A DNA stretch of 64,000 nucleotides, from the NCBI RefSeq assembly GCF_013106755.1, contig NZ_WHPF01000003.1, positions 62,001 to 126,000 of the forward strand, in the 5' to 3' direction. Position 1 is the first letter of the stretch; the number at the start of each line of letters is the position of its first letter. Made by a program: the position numbers and the translations under genes. Shown here piece after piece: positions 24,764-33,682 of the stretch. Source of the stretch: Limnovirga soli (GTDB taxonomy: Bacteria > Bacteroidota > Bacteroidia > Chitinophagales > Chitinophagaceae). Under the pieces are notes generated by a model. The model saw nothing but the letters and a program-made list of their open reading frames with translations, did no database searches and was not told the DNA's origin.

Positions 24764-26998
24764 ATGAAACCATTTTTAGTAATAGCTTTTGTACTTGGCT
24801 CTTTTACCGTTTTGTTTGCACAAAATGTAGAAGTGGCACAATATCAGCAACAATTTAAACTGCAAATTAACAGAACGGCAAGTGCTGTTAAGGTGGATGG
24901 GGTGCTGGATGACAGTATTTGGCAAAGTACGGGAACTGCGGTGGCTTCGAACTTTTTTTTGAAATTCCCTAATGACGTAGATAAACCAAAACAAAACACA
25001 GCCGTACAGCTGGCTTACGACGATAATTTTTTGTATGTTTCTTTTACCAGCTTTGACGACGGTAAAAGTATTATTCAAAGCCTGAAACGCGATTTGGGCC
25101 ATATTGGCAATGATGCCGTTGGTATTGTGCTAGACCCCCAAAACCAGCATACAGCCGGTTTTATTTTTATGGTGAATGCCTTAAATGCCCAGTCCGAAGA
25201 CCAGCTGAGCCCTAACCAGGATGGTCCGCAATTGCAGTGGAGCTGGGATAATAAGTGGTTTTCGGCCACCAAACGTTATGAACATTACTGGACGGCAGAG
25301 TTTGCCATTCCATTTAAAACCCTGCGTTTTCCCGCGGGGCAAAAAACCTGGGGTATTAATTTTTTACGGGTAGACATGAGTAATAACCAATACTCCTGCT
25401 GGACACATGTACCGGTAAATTTTAGGATTTATAATCTGGGTTATACCGGCGCATTGGAGTGGGATGCAGCACCGCCTAGTCCGGGTAAAAACAATGTAGT
25501 AGTGCCTTATACTACGGGATCGCTGCAGCAGGACAGGGAGAATGGTCAGCCGCTAAAAACCAGTTTTAATGCGGGTTTGGATAGTAAAATTACTTTAACG
25601 CCATCCGTGAATTTAGACCTTACCATTAATCCAGATTTTTCGCAGGTTGAAGTGGATAAGCAGGTAACCAACCTAACCCGGTTTGATATTTTTTTACCGG
25701 AGAAGCGGGCATTCTTTTTGGAGAATGCGGACATTTTTGGAGAGTTTGGCATACCCGGTTTTATAACACCCTTTTATTCCAGGAGCATTGGATTGGATAA
25801 GGAAGGCAACCGGATACCGATTATAGGCGGTGCCCGTTTATCGGGCAATATTGGCAATGGTACCCGTATTGGAGTAATGAATATGCAAACAGCAGCCAAA
25901 GGCAATTTTGCTGCGCAGAATTATTCTGCTGTATCATTGAACCAAAATGTAATGGGGCGTTCGGTATTTAAGGCCTATTATTTAGACAGAGAGGGATTTT
26001 TATCTGCCAGTCAGAAAAAGGCCAACCCATTGGATGCCTGGGGCCGTAATGCAGGTGCCAGTTTTGACTATATAAACCGGGATGGATCAATGAATGGCTG
26101 GGTATCATATCACCATTCTTTTAAGCCCGGCATTACCAATGAGAATGCCTTTATGCAAATTGGCGCCAAGTATGATGGCAGAAGATTTTCTAATATTTTA
26201 GACCTGGGTAATACCGGCACCAATTATTACACAGATATGGGCTATGTGCAACGTTTGGAAAATTACGACGCCTTGCGTGATACTACCATTAGAGTTGGAT
26301 TTAAACATATTTTTGATGAAGCCAGTTATAAGCTGTTCCCCAAAAAAGGGAATATAGCCAGACATAATTTTTCTATAACCAACTTTTTTGTATTTAACCC
26401 GGATAATAGCTTTAATGAGCGCAATACAGATTTTATGTATATGGCAGAAAATAAAAGCAATTCATCCTTTGGGTTTACGGCTTCCAATAATCAGGTGCAT
26501 TTGTTATACCCGGTTGCTTTTACTGATGCCACGCCGCTGCCTGCAGCATCCTATCATTACACTACATATACTGTAAACTATGGATCGGATAACCGTAAGA
26601 AAATAAGCTATTTGTTAAGTGCTACAACCGGCGGTTTTTATAATGGACATCTACAAACCTATGTTGCAGGTATTTTATACAGGCAAATGCCCCACCTGAG
26701 TATTTCGGTGGATGCAGAATATGATAAAATAGATTTGCCGGGCATTTACGGTAATGATGAATTGTTGTTAATATCCCCAAGGGTGGAAATTAATTTTACC
26801 ACACTGGTTACCTGGACAACTTTTTTGCAATACAATACCCAGCAAAACAATTTTAATATCAACAGCCGGTTTCAATACCGCTTTAAACCAATGAGTGATT
26901 TGTACCTGGTGTATACTGATAATTATTTTACTACCCCTTTACTGCAAAACAAAAACAGGGCATTGGTTTTTAAATTAAATTATTGGCTAAATATGTAA
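24764..26998 (+). CDS. DUF5916 outer-membrane protein with CBM9-like N-terminal domain
   Basis: 744 residues with a signal peptide (about 1-19, ending FTVLFAQ). The N-terminal CBM9-like domain (about 35-225) has VDGVLDDSIWQST, VQLAYDDNFLYVSF and AEFAIPFKTLRFP. The rest is the DUF5916 region with LTINPDFSQVEVDKQV and FFLENADIFGEFG, predicted to end in a beta-barrel with the aromatic terminus of outer-membrane proteins. The function is unknown. A paralogue lies at 30940-33396. Each stands as a single-gene unit. Confidence 0.85.
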   Translation: MKPFLVIAFVLGSFTVLFAQNVEVAQYQQQFKLQINRTASAVKVDGVLDDSIWQSTGTAVASNFFLKFPNDVDKPKQNTAVQLAYDDNFLYVSFTSFDDGKSIIQSLKRDLGHIGNDAVGIVLDPQNQHTAGFIFMVNALNAQSEDQLSPNQDGPQLQWSWDNKWFSATKRYEHYWTAEFAIPFKTLRFPAGQKTWGINFLRVDMSNNQYSCWTHVPVNFRIYNLGYTGALEWDAAPPSPGKNNVVVPYTTGSLQQDRENGQPLKTSFNAGLDSKITLTPSVNLDLTINPDFSQVEVDKQVTNLTRFDIFLPEKRAFFLENADIFGEFGIPGFITPFYSRSIGLDKEGNRIPIIGGARLSGNIGNGTRIGVMNMQTAAKGNFAAQNYSAVSLNQNVMGRSVFKAYYLDREGFLSASQKKANPLDAWGRNAGASFDYINRDGSMNGWVSYHHSFKPGITNENAFMQIGAKYDGRRFSNILDLGNTGTNYYTDMGYVQRLENYDALRDTTIRVGFKHIFDEASYKLFPKKGNIARHNFSITNFFVFNPDNSFNERNTDFMYMAENKSNSSFGFTASNNQVHLLYPVAFTDATPLPAASYHYTTYTVNYGSDNRKKISYLLSATTGGFYNGHLQTYVAGILYRQMPHLSISVDAEYDKIDLPGIYGNDELLLISPRVEINFTTLVTWTTFLQYNTQQNNFNINSRFQYRFKPMSDLYLVYTDNYFTTPLLQNKNRALVFKLNYWLNM

Positions 26999-27070
26999 TT
27001 GCCTTTGTTGGCAAATGGCCAGCAAGTTTGTTTTTTATGTGGCTGTTTACAGCTGCATTCAATTGCTACT

Positions 27071-27090
27071 GTACAAGAGTGCGACGCAAG
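27071..27090 (-). repeat. Interspersed intergenic repeat, copy 16 (family A)
   Basis: A nearly full-length copy: GTGGCTGTTTACAGCTGCA upstream (27040-27058), core GTACAAGAGTGCGACGCAAG, then outer box TAGCCGGGCTA at about 27112. It lies between convergent genes. Confidence 0.93.
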
Positions 27091-27145
27091 AAAAGCCCAA
27101 TTCACATTTAATAGCCGGGCTACAAAAATTGGTAATTCATTTCAC

Positions 27146-28981
27146 TTATTCTACCGTTACACTTTTGGCCAGGTTGCGCGGCTTGTCTACATCGTAGCCT
27201 TTGGCTACGCCTATATGGTAGGCCAGTAACTGCATGGGAATGGTGCTTAATAATGGTGCAATAATTTCGTCGGCCGGAGGTAAAATAACCACATCATCGG
27301 CCAGGGTTGGAGAAACCAAATCGCCTTCAGTAATGATGGCAATGATTTTACCTTTACGGGCTTTTATCTCCTGCATATTGCTGATTACTTTTTCGTGATA
27401 AGAATCTTTGGTGGCAACAAATACCACGGGCAAAGTTTCTGTTACCAAAGCAATAGGGCCGTGCTTCATTTCGGCGGCGGGGTAGCCTTCGGCATGTATA
27501 TAAGAAATCTCTTTTAGTTTAAGTGCACCTTCGAGTGCAATTGGGAAGTTATAACCACGGCCAAGGTATAAGGCATCTGTTGCATCTTTATATTTTTCGG
27601 CAAGGGCCTTAATGCTATCGTTTTGCTGTAAAATAAGTTTTACTTTTTCGGGCACTTCTGCCAGTTCGCGTATTAGTTGCAGGTACTTATCGTGCGAAAG
27701 AGTACCTTTTTCTTTACCAATTACCAGGGCAATCATCATAATTACCGCTAATTGCGCAGTAAAGGCCTTGGTACTGGCAACGCCAATTTCGGGTCCGGCA
27801 TGGGTATAAACGCCGGTATGTGAAAGGCGTGCAATAGAAGAGCCTACTACATTTACAATACCTAAAATAATGGCGCCCTGTTCCTTGGCTTTTTCTATGG
27901 CTACCAGGGTATCGGCAGTTTCGCCGCTTTGTGAAATGGCCATGATCACATCGCCCTTATGTACAATAGGATTTCGGTACCTGAATTCTGATGCATATTC
28001 TACTTCTACAGGTATACGGCAAAGCTCTTCAATAATATATTCTGCCAATAAGCCTGCATGCCAGCTGGTACCACATGCAATAATAATAATGCGGTGTGCC
28101 TCACTAATTTGGGTAGCATATTTTTGAATACCTGATAAAACAACATGGCCCTGTTCTGCATCTAACCGGCCTCTTAAACAATCAAAAATGGTTTGTGGCT
28201 GTTCAAATATTTCCTTCAACATAAAATGGTCGTAACCGCCTTTTTCAATGGCCGCCATTTCCATATCCAGTTTGGTAATAAAGGGTGTTTGTTTTTCGTT
28301 ACCCAGGTTTTTGAGTATCAGTTCATCGGGGCGTACAATGGCAATTTCGTAATCGTTAACATATACAACTTCCTTGGTGTATTCAATGATAGGCGATGCA
28401 TCGCTGGCCAAAAAATGTTCGCCTTTGCCAATGCCAATTACCAGTGGACTACCCTTACGGGCAGCGATAATAGTTTCGGGGTCGTCTTTGGCAACCAATA
28501 AAATACAATATGCTCCTACCACGCGGCGTAATGCTATGCGCAGCGCTTCTTCCAAGGTACAGGCATTATTAATTTTTATGTCCTGAATAAAGTTTACCAA
28601 AACTTCTGTATCTGTATCGCTTTTAAAACTGTAGCCCTTGGTAGTAAGCTCAGCTTTAATAGAGGCATAATTTTCAATAATACCATTATGAATAATGGCA
28701 AATTCGCCGTTTTGTGATGTGTGCGGGTGTGCATTGCGATCACTAGGCTCGCCATGTGTAGCCCAGCGGGTATGACCAATGCCAATATGGCCATCCAGGT
28801 TTTTACCTAATACCGCTTCCTCCAGGTTGCTTACTTTGCCTTGCTTCTTGTATACATGCAAGCCATCATGCACCAATGCAATGCCGGCACTGTCGTAGCC
28901 CCTGTATTCTAATCTCTTTAATCCTTTTACAACAATGGGGTAAGCTTGTCGGTGTCCTGTATATCCAACTATTCCACACAT
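27146..28981 (-). CDS. glmS: Glutamine-fructose-6-phosphate aminotransferase (isomerizing)
   Basis: 611 residues, full length. The N-terminal glutaminase domain starts MCGIVGY, with nucleophile Cys2 after Met removal, and includes RGYDSAGIAL and HTRWATHGEPSD. Two SIS domains (about 285-425 and 455-600) have AISQSGETADT and HGPIALV. The end KPRNLAKSVTVE is typical. It makes glucosamine-6-phosphate for peptidoglycan and lipopolysaccharide. No glmS ribozyme or riboswitch is recognisable in the short 5' gap to the next gene. Confidence 0.97.
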   Translation of the reverse strand: MCGIVGYTGHRQAYPIVVKGLKRLEYRGYDSAGIALVHDGLHVYKKQGKVSNLEEAVLGKNLDGHIGIGHTRWATHGEPSDRNAHPHTSQNGEFAIIHNGIIENYASIKAELTTKGYSFKSDTDTEVLVNFIQDIKINNACTLEEALRIALRRVVGAYCILLVAKDDPETIIAARKGSPLVIGIGKGEHFLASDASPIIEYTKEVVYVNDYEIAIVRPDELILKNLGNEKQTPFITKLDMEMAAIEKGGYDHFMLKEIFEQPQTIFDCLRGRLDAEQGHVVLSGIQKYATQISEAHRIIIIACGTSWHAGLLAEYIIEELCRIPVEVEYASEFRYRNPIVHKGDVIMAISQSGETADTLVAIEKAKEQGAIILGIVNVVGSSIARLSHTGVYTHAGPEIGVASTKAFTAQLAVIMMIALVIGKEKGTLSHDKYLQLIRELAEVPEKVKLILQQNDSIKALAEKYKDATDALYLGRGYNFPIALEGALKLKEISYIHAEGYPAAEMKHGPIALVTETLPVVFVATKDSYHEKVISNMQEIKARKGKIIAIITEGDLVSPTLADDVVILPPADEIIAPLLSTIPMQLLAYHIGVAKGYDVDKPRNLAKSVTVE

Positions 28982-29075
28982 AGGTATTGTTTTAAATGGT
29001 GCAAATGATACTGCAATATCATAAATTTTAATGGCTGCAGTAAATTAGGTTTATTTGTACATATTAAACATAGTT

Positions 29076-29675
29076 ATGGATGTATTTAATTGTAACACGG
29101 ATTATATATTGGAAGATGACCGCGTTTTACTAAGACCTTTACAGGCAGATGATGCACAACACCTGCTTCATTTTTCTTTGCAGCAACCTGAATTGTGGAA
29201 ATTCTCATTATTGTCTGCTGCCGGGGAATCAGGTTTGTCAGCCTACATAAACACGGCATTGGAAGCCAGGGCTGCCGGCAAAGAATACCCCTTTATTGTG
29301 TTTGATAAACAAACGCAAACCTATGCCGGCAGCACCCGTTTTTACGATATCAATTTGCCCTTTCAAACCATGCAGCTGGGGTATACCTGGTATGGCAGCG
29401 CTTATCAGGGTACTGGCTTAAATAAACATTGCAAATACCTGTTGCTGCATTTTGCATTTGAAACATGTAAAATGGAGCGCATCGAGTTCAGGGCCGATAA
29501 TGATAATAGCCGAAGTATTGCTGCCATGAAATCAATTGGCTGTACCGTAGATGGTGTGTTACGTGCCAATATGCCCAAAAGGCAGGGAGGCCGCAGAGAT
29601 TCTATTGTGCTAAGTATTTTAAAACAAGAATGGTTTAATACGGTAAAGCAATCATTGCGTAATAAACTGCAATAA
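29076..29675 (+). CDS. GNAT-family N-acetyltransferase, RimJ/RimL type
   Basis: 199 residues from the ATG at 29076 (MDVFNC); an earlier in-frame ATG at 29055 is possible but gives an unlikely N-terminus. LEDDRVLLRPLQADDAQHLL opens the fold, and the acetyl-CoA region reads GYTWYGSAYQGTGLNKHCKYLLL and RIEFRADNDNSRSIAAMKSIGC, as in RimJ/RimL-like enzymes. The end QGGRRDSIVLSIL is also typical. Substrate unknown: ribosomal proteins, peptides or small amines are possible. Confidence 0.88.
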   Translation: MDVFNCNTDYILEDDRVLLRPLQADDAQHLLHFSLQQPELWKFSLLSAAGESGLSAYINTALEARAAGKEYPFIVFDKQTQTYAGSTRFYDINLPFQTMQLGYTWYGSAYQGTGLNKHCKYLLLHFAFETCKMERIEFRADNDNSRSIAAMKSIGCTVDGVLRANMPKRQGGRRDSIVLSILKQEWFNTVKQSLRNKLQ

Positions 29676-29715
29676 TACATTTTTGGGCCAGGCATTATTG
29701 CAGCAATCTAGCTTT

Positions 29716-29736
29716 ACTTGCGTCGCACTCTTGTAC
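29716..29736 (+). repeat. Interspersed intergenic repeat, copy 17 (family A)
   Basis: Forward copy with left box TTGGGCCAGGC (about 29682) and centre GCTTTACTTGCGTCGCAC. First member of an opposed pair with copy 18. Confidence 0.92.
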
Positions 29737-29920
29737 TACAGTAATGCTATTCAGCCATGAACATAAGGTGTGGTGCCATTGCTATGTTTCAAAGCCCTTT
29801 ATCTAAAGCAACATTTTATTGTTTATTATGCAGCTATATGAAATTTGCCGTAAATCACATTTTTTCAAATTCATATCCAAATAGCTAATAAATGGCTGTA
29901 TAAAAATGCTGCCACAAGGG

Positions 29921-29953
29921 CGGAACCCTGAACCGAGCGTGGCAAGTAAAGCC
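29921..29953 (-). repeat. Interspersed intergenic repeat, copy 18 (family B)
   Basis: CGGAACCCTGAACCGAGCGT then GGCAAGTAAAGCC. The inner GCAAGTAAAGCC is that of family A, but CGACG is replaced by CGAGCGTGG. Copy 30 shares GAACCGAGCGTGGCAAGT. Confidence 0.75.
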
Positions 29954-30032
29954 AAATAATGAAGCTCAGCTGGTTACATAAAATTTGCCTTTAGAACAGC
30001 GGGTAAAAAAGAAATAAAATATTTTTTTGCAA

Positions 30033-30047
30033 ACTAAAAATATTAGT
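30033..30047. promoter_or_regulatory. Dyad upstream of the XRE-S24 regulator
   Basis: ACTAA, five bases AAATA, then TTAGT. It lies 23 bp before the start codon at 30071, where an autoregulatory operator would be expected for this type of repressor. Site function is inferred. Confidence 0.35.
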
Positions 30048-30070
30048 ATCTTGCGCTAAATGCATTAGTT

Positions 30071-30826
30071 ATGAGTTATGCCGGAAAAAACCTTCGATAC
30101 CTGCGCAAACTGCGTGGATGGACACAGGAAGAGTTTGCCAATAAGCTTAAAATTAAACGTTCTTTAATTGGCGCCTACGAGGAAGAACGTGCAGAACCCA
30201 GGTTAGATGTATTAGAAAATTTATGCAGTATTTTTAAGTTAAGTCTGGATGAATTGCTGCTTAAAGATTTAACCGAAGCTAAAACCGGCGGCAATTATAT
30301 GGAAAAGCGCCGCCAGCTTAAAATGGCTGCAGAGGCACAGGTAATTCAGTTTGTACCGGTAAAAGCTGCAGCAGGTTATTTGGCAGGTTATGCCGATCCT
30401 GAATTTATTGATGAGCTAAATACATTTACCTTACCTATGCTGGCCCCCGGCAATTACAGGGCTTTTGAAATAATAGGTGATAGTATGTTGCCAACACCAA
30501 GTGGTAGTGTGATTGTAGGCGAAAGAGTAGAAAGCGTTGAGGAAGTAAAATCTAACAATACCTATATTGTAGTTTCAAAAAATGAAGGGATTGTATACAA
30601 AAGGGTAATGAAAAATAACCGCTTAAAAAATAAGATTACCCTTATAAGCGATAACCCCGATTATACCCCTTATAACGTTAATGAAGAAGAAGTGCTGGAA
30701 TTATGGAAAGCACAGATGGTAATTACCAAAGCCAATATTCAACAACGTTGGGATGTTAATCAATTAGCCGGTCTGGTAAATAACTTGCAGGAAGAGATTT
30801 CTACGCTGAAACGAAAGATAAGTTAA
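30071..30826 (+). CDS. XRE-family regulator with S24 (LexA-like) peptidase domain
   Basis: 251 residues. The N-terminal helix-turn-helix (about 4-60) reads LRYLRKLRGWTQEEFANKL and SLIGAYEEERAEPRLDVL. The C-terminal S24 domain (about 95-225) has GDSM with Ser138 and IVYKR with Lys177, the Ser-Lys dyad of LexA/CI-type autocleavage. AAAGYLAGY in the linker may contain the Ala-Gly scissile bond. A short coiled tail follows. It could be a stress-responsive repressor; the DUF5916 gene begins 113 bp downstream. Confidence 0.9.
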   Translation: MSYAGKNLRYLRKLRGWTQEEFANKLKIKRSLIGAYEEERAEPRLDVLENLCSIFKLSLDELLLKDLTEAKTGGNYMEKRRQLKMAAEAQVIQFVPVKAAAGYLAGYADPEFIDELNTFTLPMLAPGNYRAFEIIGDSMLPTPSGSVIVGERVESVEEVKSNNTYIVVSKNEGIVYKRVMKNNRLKNKITLISDNPDYTPYNVNEEEVLELWKAQMVITKANIQQRWDVNQLAGLVNNLQEEISTLKRKIS

Positions 30827-30915
30827 TGGTTGTTAATATTGTTAACACCTGTTATGTTTAAACTAAGCCATTTACCATTCGTGTAATTTGGCCATTAGCA
30901 CAAATTAGGCAAATC

Positions 30916-30923
30916 TATTTTTG
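30916..30923 (+). promoter_or_regulatory. Possible -7 box for the second DUF5916 gene
   Basis: TATTTTTG matches TAnnTTTG, 16 bp before the start at 30940. A TTTG at 30887-30890 is somewhat too far upstream to be a standard -33 element. Confidence 0.4.
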
Positions 30924-30939
30924 CGCCAAACCAAAATGG

Positions 30940-33396
30940 ATGTTGAGGATATTTTTACCTGTTTTTTTCGTTTTTTTCATTAGCAGTGCATTAGCACAAA
31001 CACGGTCGCTGGTGGCTGTAAAAGTGAGTCATGCACCTAAACTGGATGGCTCTTTAGATGATGTAGCCTGGCAAAATGTACCCATTGCAAATGATTTTAT
31101 TGCCAATTTCCCCAATTTTGGTAATGCCGCCAGCAAGCCTACAGAAGTAAAACTGGTATACGATGATGAAGCCATTTATGTAGGCGCCTATTTACATGAT
31201 GATCCCAAACTTATTCGTAAACAATTAACTGAGCGGGATAAAGAAGATTTTAAAGATGCTGATAATTTCGGTTTTGCCATAGATACCTACAAAGACAAGC
31301 AAAATGGCTACGCATTTATTGTTACCTCCAGCAATGTGCAAAGTGATATCCGGATTTCATCTACCGTAATAGAATCTGAAATGGGGGATAATGACGGACT
31401 GGATTATAACTGGGATGCAGTTTGGGATAGCCGTACCGCCATTGTTGCCGACGGCTGGATTGTGGAAATGAAAATTCCTTATTCTGCCATCCGCTTTTCT
31501 AAAAAGGATATACAGGATTGGGGACTTAATTTTTCCCGCTACATCCGCCGCCTCAATGAAAAATCTTACTGGAATCCTGTTAACCCTAAGCAAGATGGAT
31601 TGGTAAACCAGTTTGGAGACTTAAAGGGTTTGGAAAACCTGGCTCCGCCATTGCGGCTGTCTTTTTTACCCTATGTGTCATCTGGTTATCAATCTGTGCC
31701 TACTGCAAGTGGCCAAATTAATAATGTGCTGCGTAGTGGTGGTATGGATGTTAAATACGGTATTAACGAAAGTTATACATTGGATATGACTTTGATACCC
31801 GATTTTGGCCAGGTAAAAAGCGATAATGTTGTACTAAACCTTACCCCCTTTGAACAGCAGTTTAACGAAAACCGCCCATTTTTTACCGAAGGCACAGAGT
31901 TGTTTAATAAGGCAGGTATTTTTTATTCCAGAAGAGTGGGCGGTATGCCAAGCGGTTATTTTGATGCTTTGCAAATAGCAACCGATAGTGGCTTTACCCT
32001 GCATAAAAACCCATCAGCTGTACAATTGTATAATGCCACCAAGTTTTCCGGGCGCAACAAGGATGGTTTGGGCATAGGTGTATTTAATGCCGTTACCGCA
32101 CCTATGTATGCCAGTTTTGAACGACCGGATGGATCAACATTTTCTTATGAAACAGAGCCATTGGCTAATTATAATGTTTTTGTGTTGGATCAGTCGCTAA
32201 AAAACCGTTCTTTTATCACGTTTACCAATACCAATGTAATTCGCAATGGCGCGGCTAGGGATGGAAATGTAAGTGCGCTGGGGCTAACATTGTTCGATAA
32301 AACCAATACCTATAAATTTCAAGCAAAAGCAAATTATAGTTATGTTACTGGTGATGACCCACATAATGGTTTTTTAACCTATGCCGGCTTTTCAAAAGTA
32401 AGTGGTAAATGGCAATGGGGTGTAGATAATAATATCAAATCTAAACGCTACGACCCAAACGATATGGGTATTTTGTTTTTTCCAAATGAAATGAATAGTA
32501 CGGCTTTTGTATCTTTTAATCAGTTTACAGCTGATAAGATATTTAACCTTAGAATTTACAATTTATCTGTTGAGCAATCAAACCGGGTTGCTCCTTTTCT
32601 TTATAGCAATACCCTTATTCGAGGTAATTTTTTGCATGTATTTAAGAATTTCTGGGATGCCACTATTATCTTTCAATCACAACCTTACTGGCAAAACGAT
32701 TATTACGATTTACGCACCCCCGGTCGCATCATAAAAAAAACGCCATACACTTATGCTGGTTTATTTGGCAGTACAGATAGCCGCAAAAAATTGTATGTAA
32801 ATTATGGAGTTGGCTATGCCAATTTATCTCCGCAAAAAGACGATCCTTACACTAACCTGCAGCTTGGTTTCAGGTATAGGTTTAACCCCAAATTTAGTTT
32901 GAGTATTGATGGCGAAAGGCAATTTGATAAGGGCAATATTGGCTTTGCAGGCTACGATGCCATTACCAGTGAAGCAATTGCAGGACTTAGAAGCGTAACA
33001 CAGTTTACCTCTACCCTAAATGCTGCCTATAATTTTAAAGCGAGAATGAACCTGAATGTTAGCGTTCGTCATTATTGGAGCAAGGTTGATTACAAAACAT
33101 TCTATTACGTAAAAGAAGATGGTTTTTATTTGCCTCACAACTTTGTGGCAGATGCCAACGAAAACTTTAATGCATTTAACCTGGACATGTTTTTTACCTG
33201 GGATTTTAGATTGGGTAGCCGACTGATTATTGCCTGGAAAAATGCACTTGGTCCGGATGCTGCTGTAGATGGCTTGCAACATCCCAAGTATACCAACAAT
33301 ATTAATCAGGTGTTTAACGTGCCACATAGCAACCAGCTAAGCGTAAAATTTGTGTATTATATTGATGCCCAGCAATTCAAAAAGAAAAAGGAATAG
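30940..33396 (+). CDS. DUF5916 outer-membrane protein with CBM9-like domain (paralogue)
   Basis: 818 residues with a signal peptide (about 1-20, ending ISSALAQ). The CBM9-like domain (about 30-215) has KLDGSLDDVAWQNV, VKLVYDDEAIYVGAYL and EMKIPYSAIRFS. The DUF5916 part has LIPDFGQVKSDNVVLNLTPF and RPFFTEGTELFN, then many barrel-type strands to the end. It is a homologue of the protein at 24764-26998 but clearly diverged and longer. No substrate can be inferred. Confidence 0.85.
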   Translation: MLRIFLPVFFVFFISSALAQTRSLVAVKVSHAPKLDGSLDDVAWQNVPIANDFIANFPNFGNAASKPTEVKLVYDDEAIYVGAYLHDDPKLIRKQLTERDKEDFKDADNFGFAIDTYKDKQNGYAFIVTSSNVQSDIRISSTVIESEMGDNDGLDYNWDAVWDSRTAIVADGWIVEMKIPYSAIRFSKKDIQDWGLNFSRYIRRLNEKSYWNPVNPKQDGLVNQFGDLKGLENLAPPLRLSFLPYVSSGYQSVPTASGQINNVLRSGGMDVKYGINESYTLDMTLIPDFGQVKSDNVVLNLTPFEQQFNENRPFFTEGTELFNKAGIFYSRRVGGMPSGYFDALQIATDSGFTLHKNPSAVQLYNATKFSGRNKDGLGIGVFNAVTAPMYASFERPDGSTFSYETEPLANYNVFVLDQSLKNRSFITFTNTNVIRNGAARDGNVSALGLTLFDKTNTYKFQAKANYSYVTGDDPHNGFLTYAGFSKVSGKWQWGVDNNIKSKRYDPNDMGILFFPNEMNSTAFVSFNQFTADKIFNLRIYNLSVEQSNRVAPFLYSNTLIRGNFLHVFKNFWDATIIFQSQPYWQNDYYDLRTPGRIIKKTPYTYAGLFGSTDSRKKLYVNYGVGYANLSPQKDDPYTNLQLGFRYRFNPKFSLSIDGERQFDKGNIGFAGYDAITSEAIAGLRSVTQFTSTLNAAYNFKARMNLNVSVRHYWSKVDYKTFYYVKEDGFYLPHNFVADANENFNAFNLDMFFTWDFRLGSRLIIAWKNALGPDAAVDGLQHPKYTNNINQVFNVPHSNQLSVKFVYYIDAQQFKKKKE

Positions 33397-33442
33397 CTGC
33401 TACAATTATTTTGGCCCCGGCAACAGGAATGCTATTTAGCCC

Positions 33443-33463
33443 ACTTGCGTCGCACACTTGTAC
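33443..33463 (+). repeat. Interspersed intergenic repeat, copy 19 (family A)
   Basis: Forward ACACTTG form with left box TTTTGGCCCCGGCAA at about 33410. Pair with copy 20, 56 bp apart and inverted. Confidence 0.92.
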
Positions 33464-33519
33464 TGTAACAAACAAGGGGGCTTATGGCTAAATACCCATT
33501 GCTGCGTAAAATTACTACT

Positions 33520-33540
33520 GCACAAGAGTGCGACGCAAGT
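33520..33540 (-). repeat. Interspersed intergenic repeat, copy 20 (family A)
   Basis: GCACAAGAGTGCGACGCAAGT, then an outer box TTGCCCGGCCAATAA at about 33558. Inverted partner of copy 19. Confidence 0.9.
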
Positions 33541-33670
33541 ACCGCCGCCACCTGCTTTTTGCCCGGCCAATAACTGCTTTTAAACAAATTTGGGGTGATA
33601 AATTGGTTGTCGCCAATTCATTTGCCCATGTCCAAATTAAACTTTACCACCCCAAATACGCCTATCTGGT

Positions 33671-33678
33671 TATCTTTG
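33671..33678 (+). promoter_or_regulatory. Possible -7 box directly before rlmN
   Basis: TATCTTTG matches TAnnTTTG and ends only 4 bp before the ATG at 33683. If used, the transcript would be leaderless or nearly so. Confidence 0.35.
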
Positions 33679-33682
33679 CGGT

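Larger units (their letters stand above)
29676..30070. other. 395 bp intergenic region upstream of the XRE-S24 gene
   Basis: It holds repeat copies 17 (29716-29736, forward) and 18 (29921-29953, reverse, family B), an A/T-rich stretch and a 15-bp dyad at 30033-30047 just before the regulator gene. I see no gene. Confidence 0.6.

Noticed and set aside
27015-27197. Open frames running through repeat copies (for example with translated KSATQ or VQECDA)
   Set aside because: The same short peptide strings recur because the DNA repeat recurs. The frames start and stop at random, have no conserved ends and appear in different frames, so I take them as non-coding.
28982-29075. glmS-type ribozyme upstream of glmS
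   Set aside because: The 5' gap is under 100 bp and A/T-rich, with no sign of the ribozyme core.
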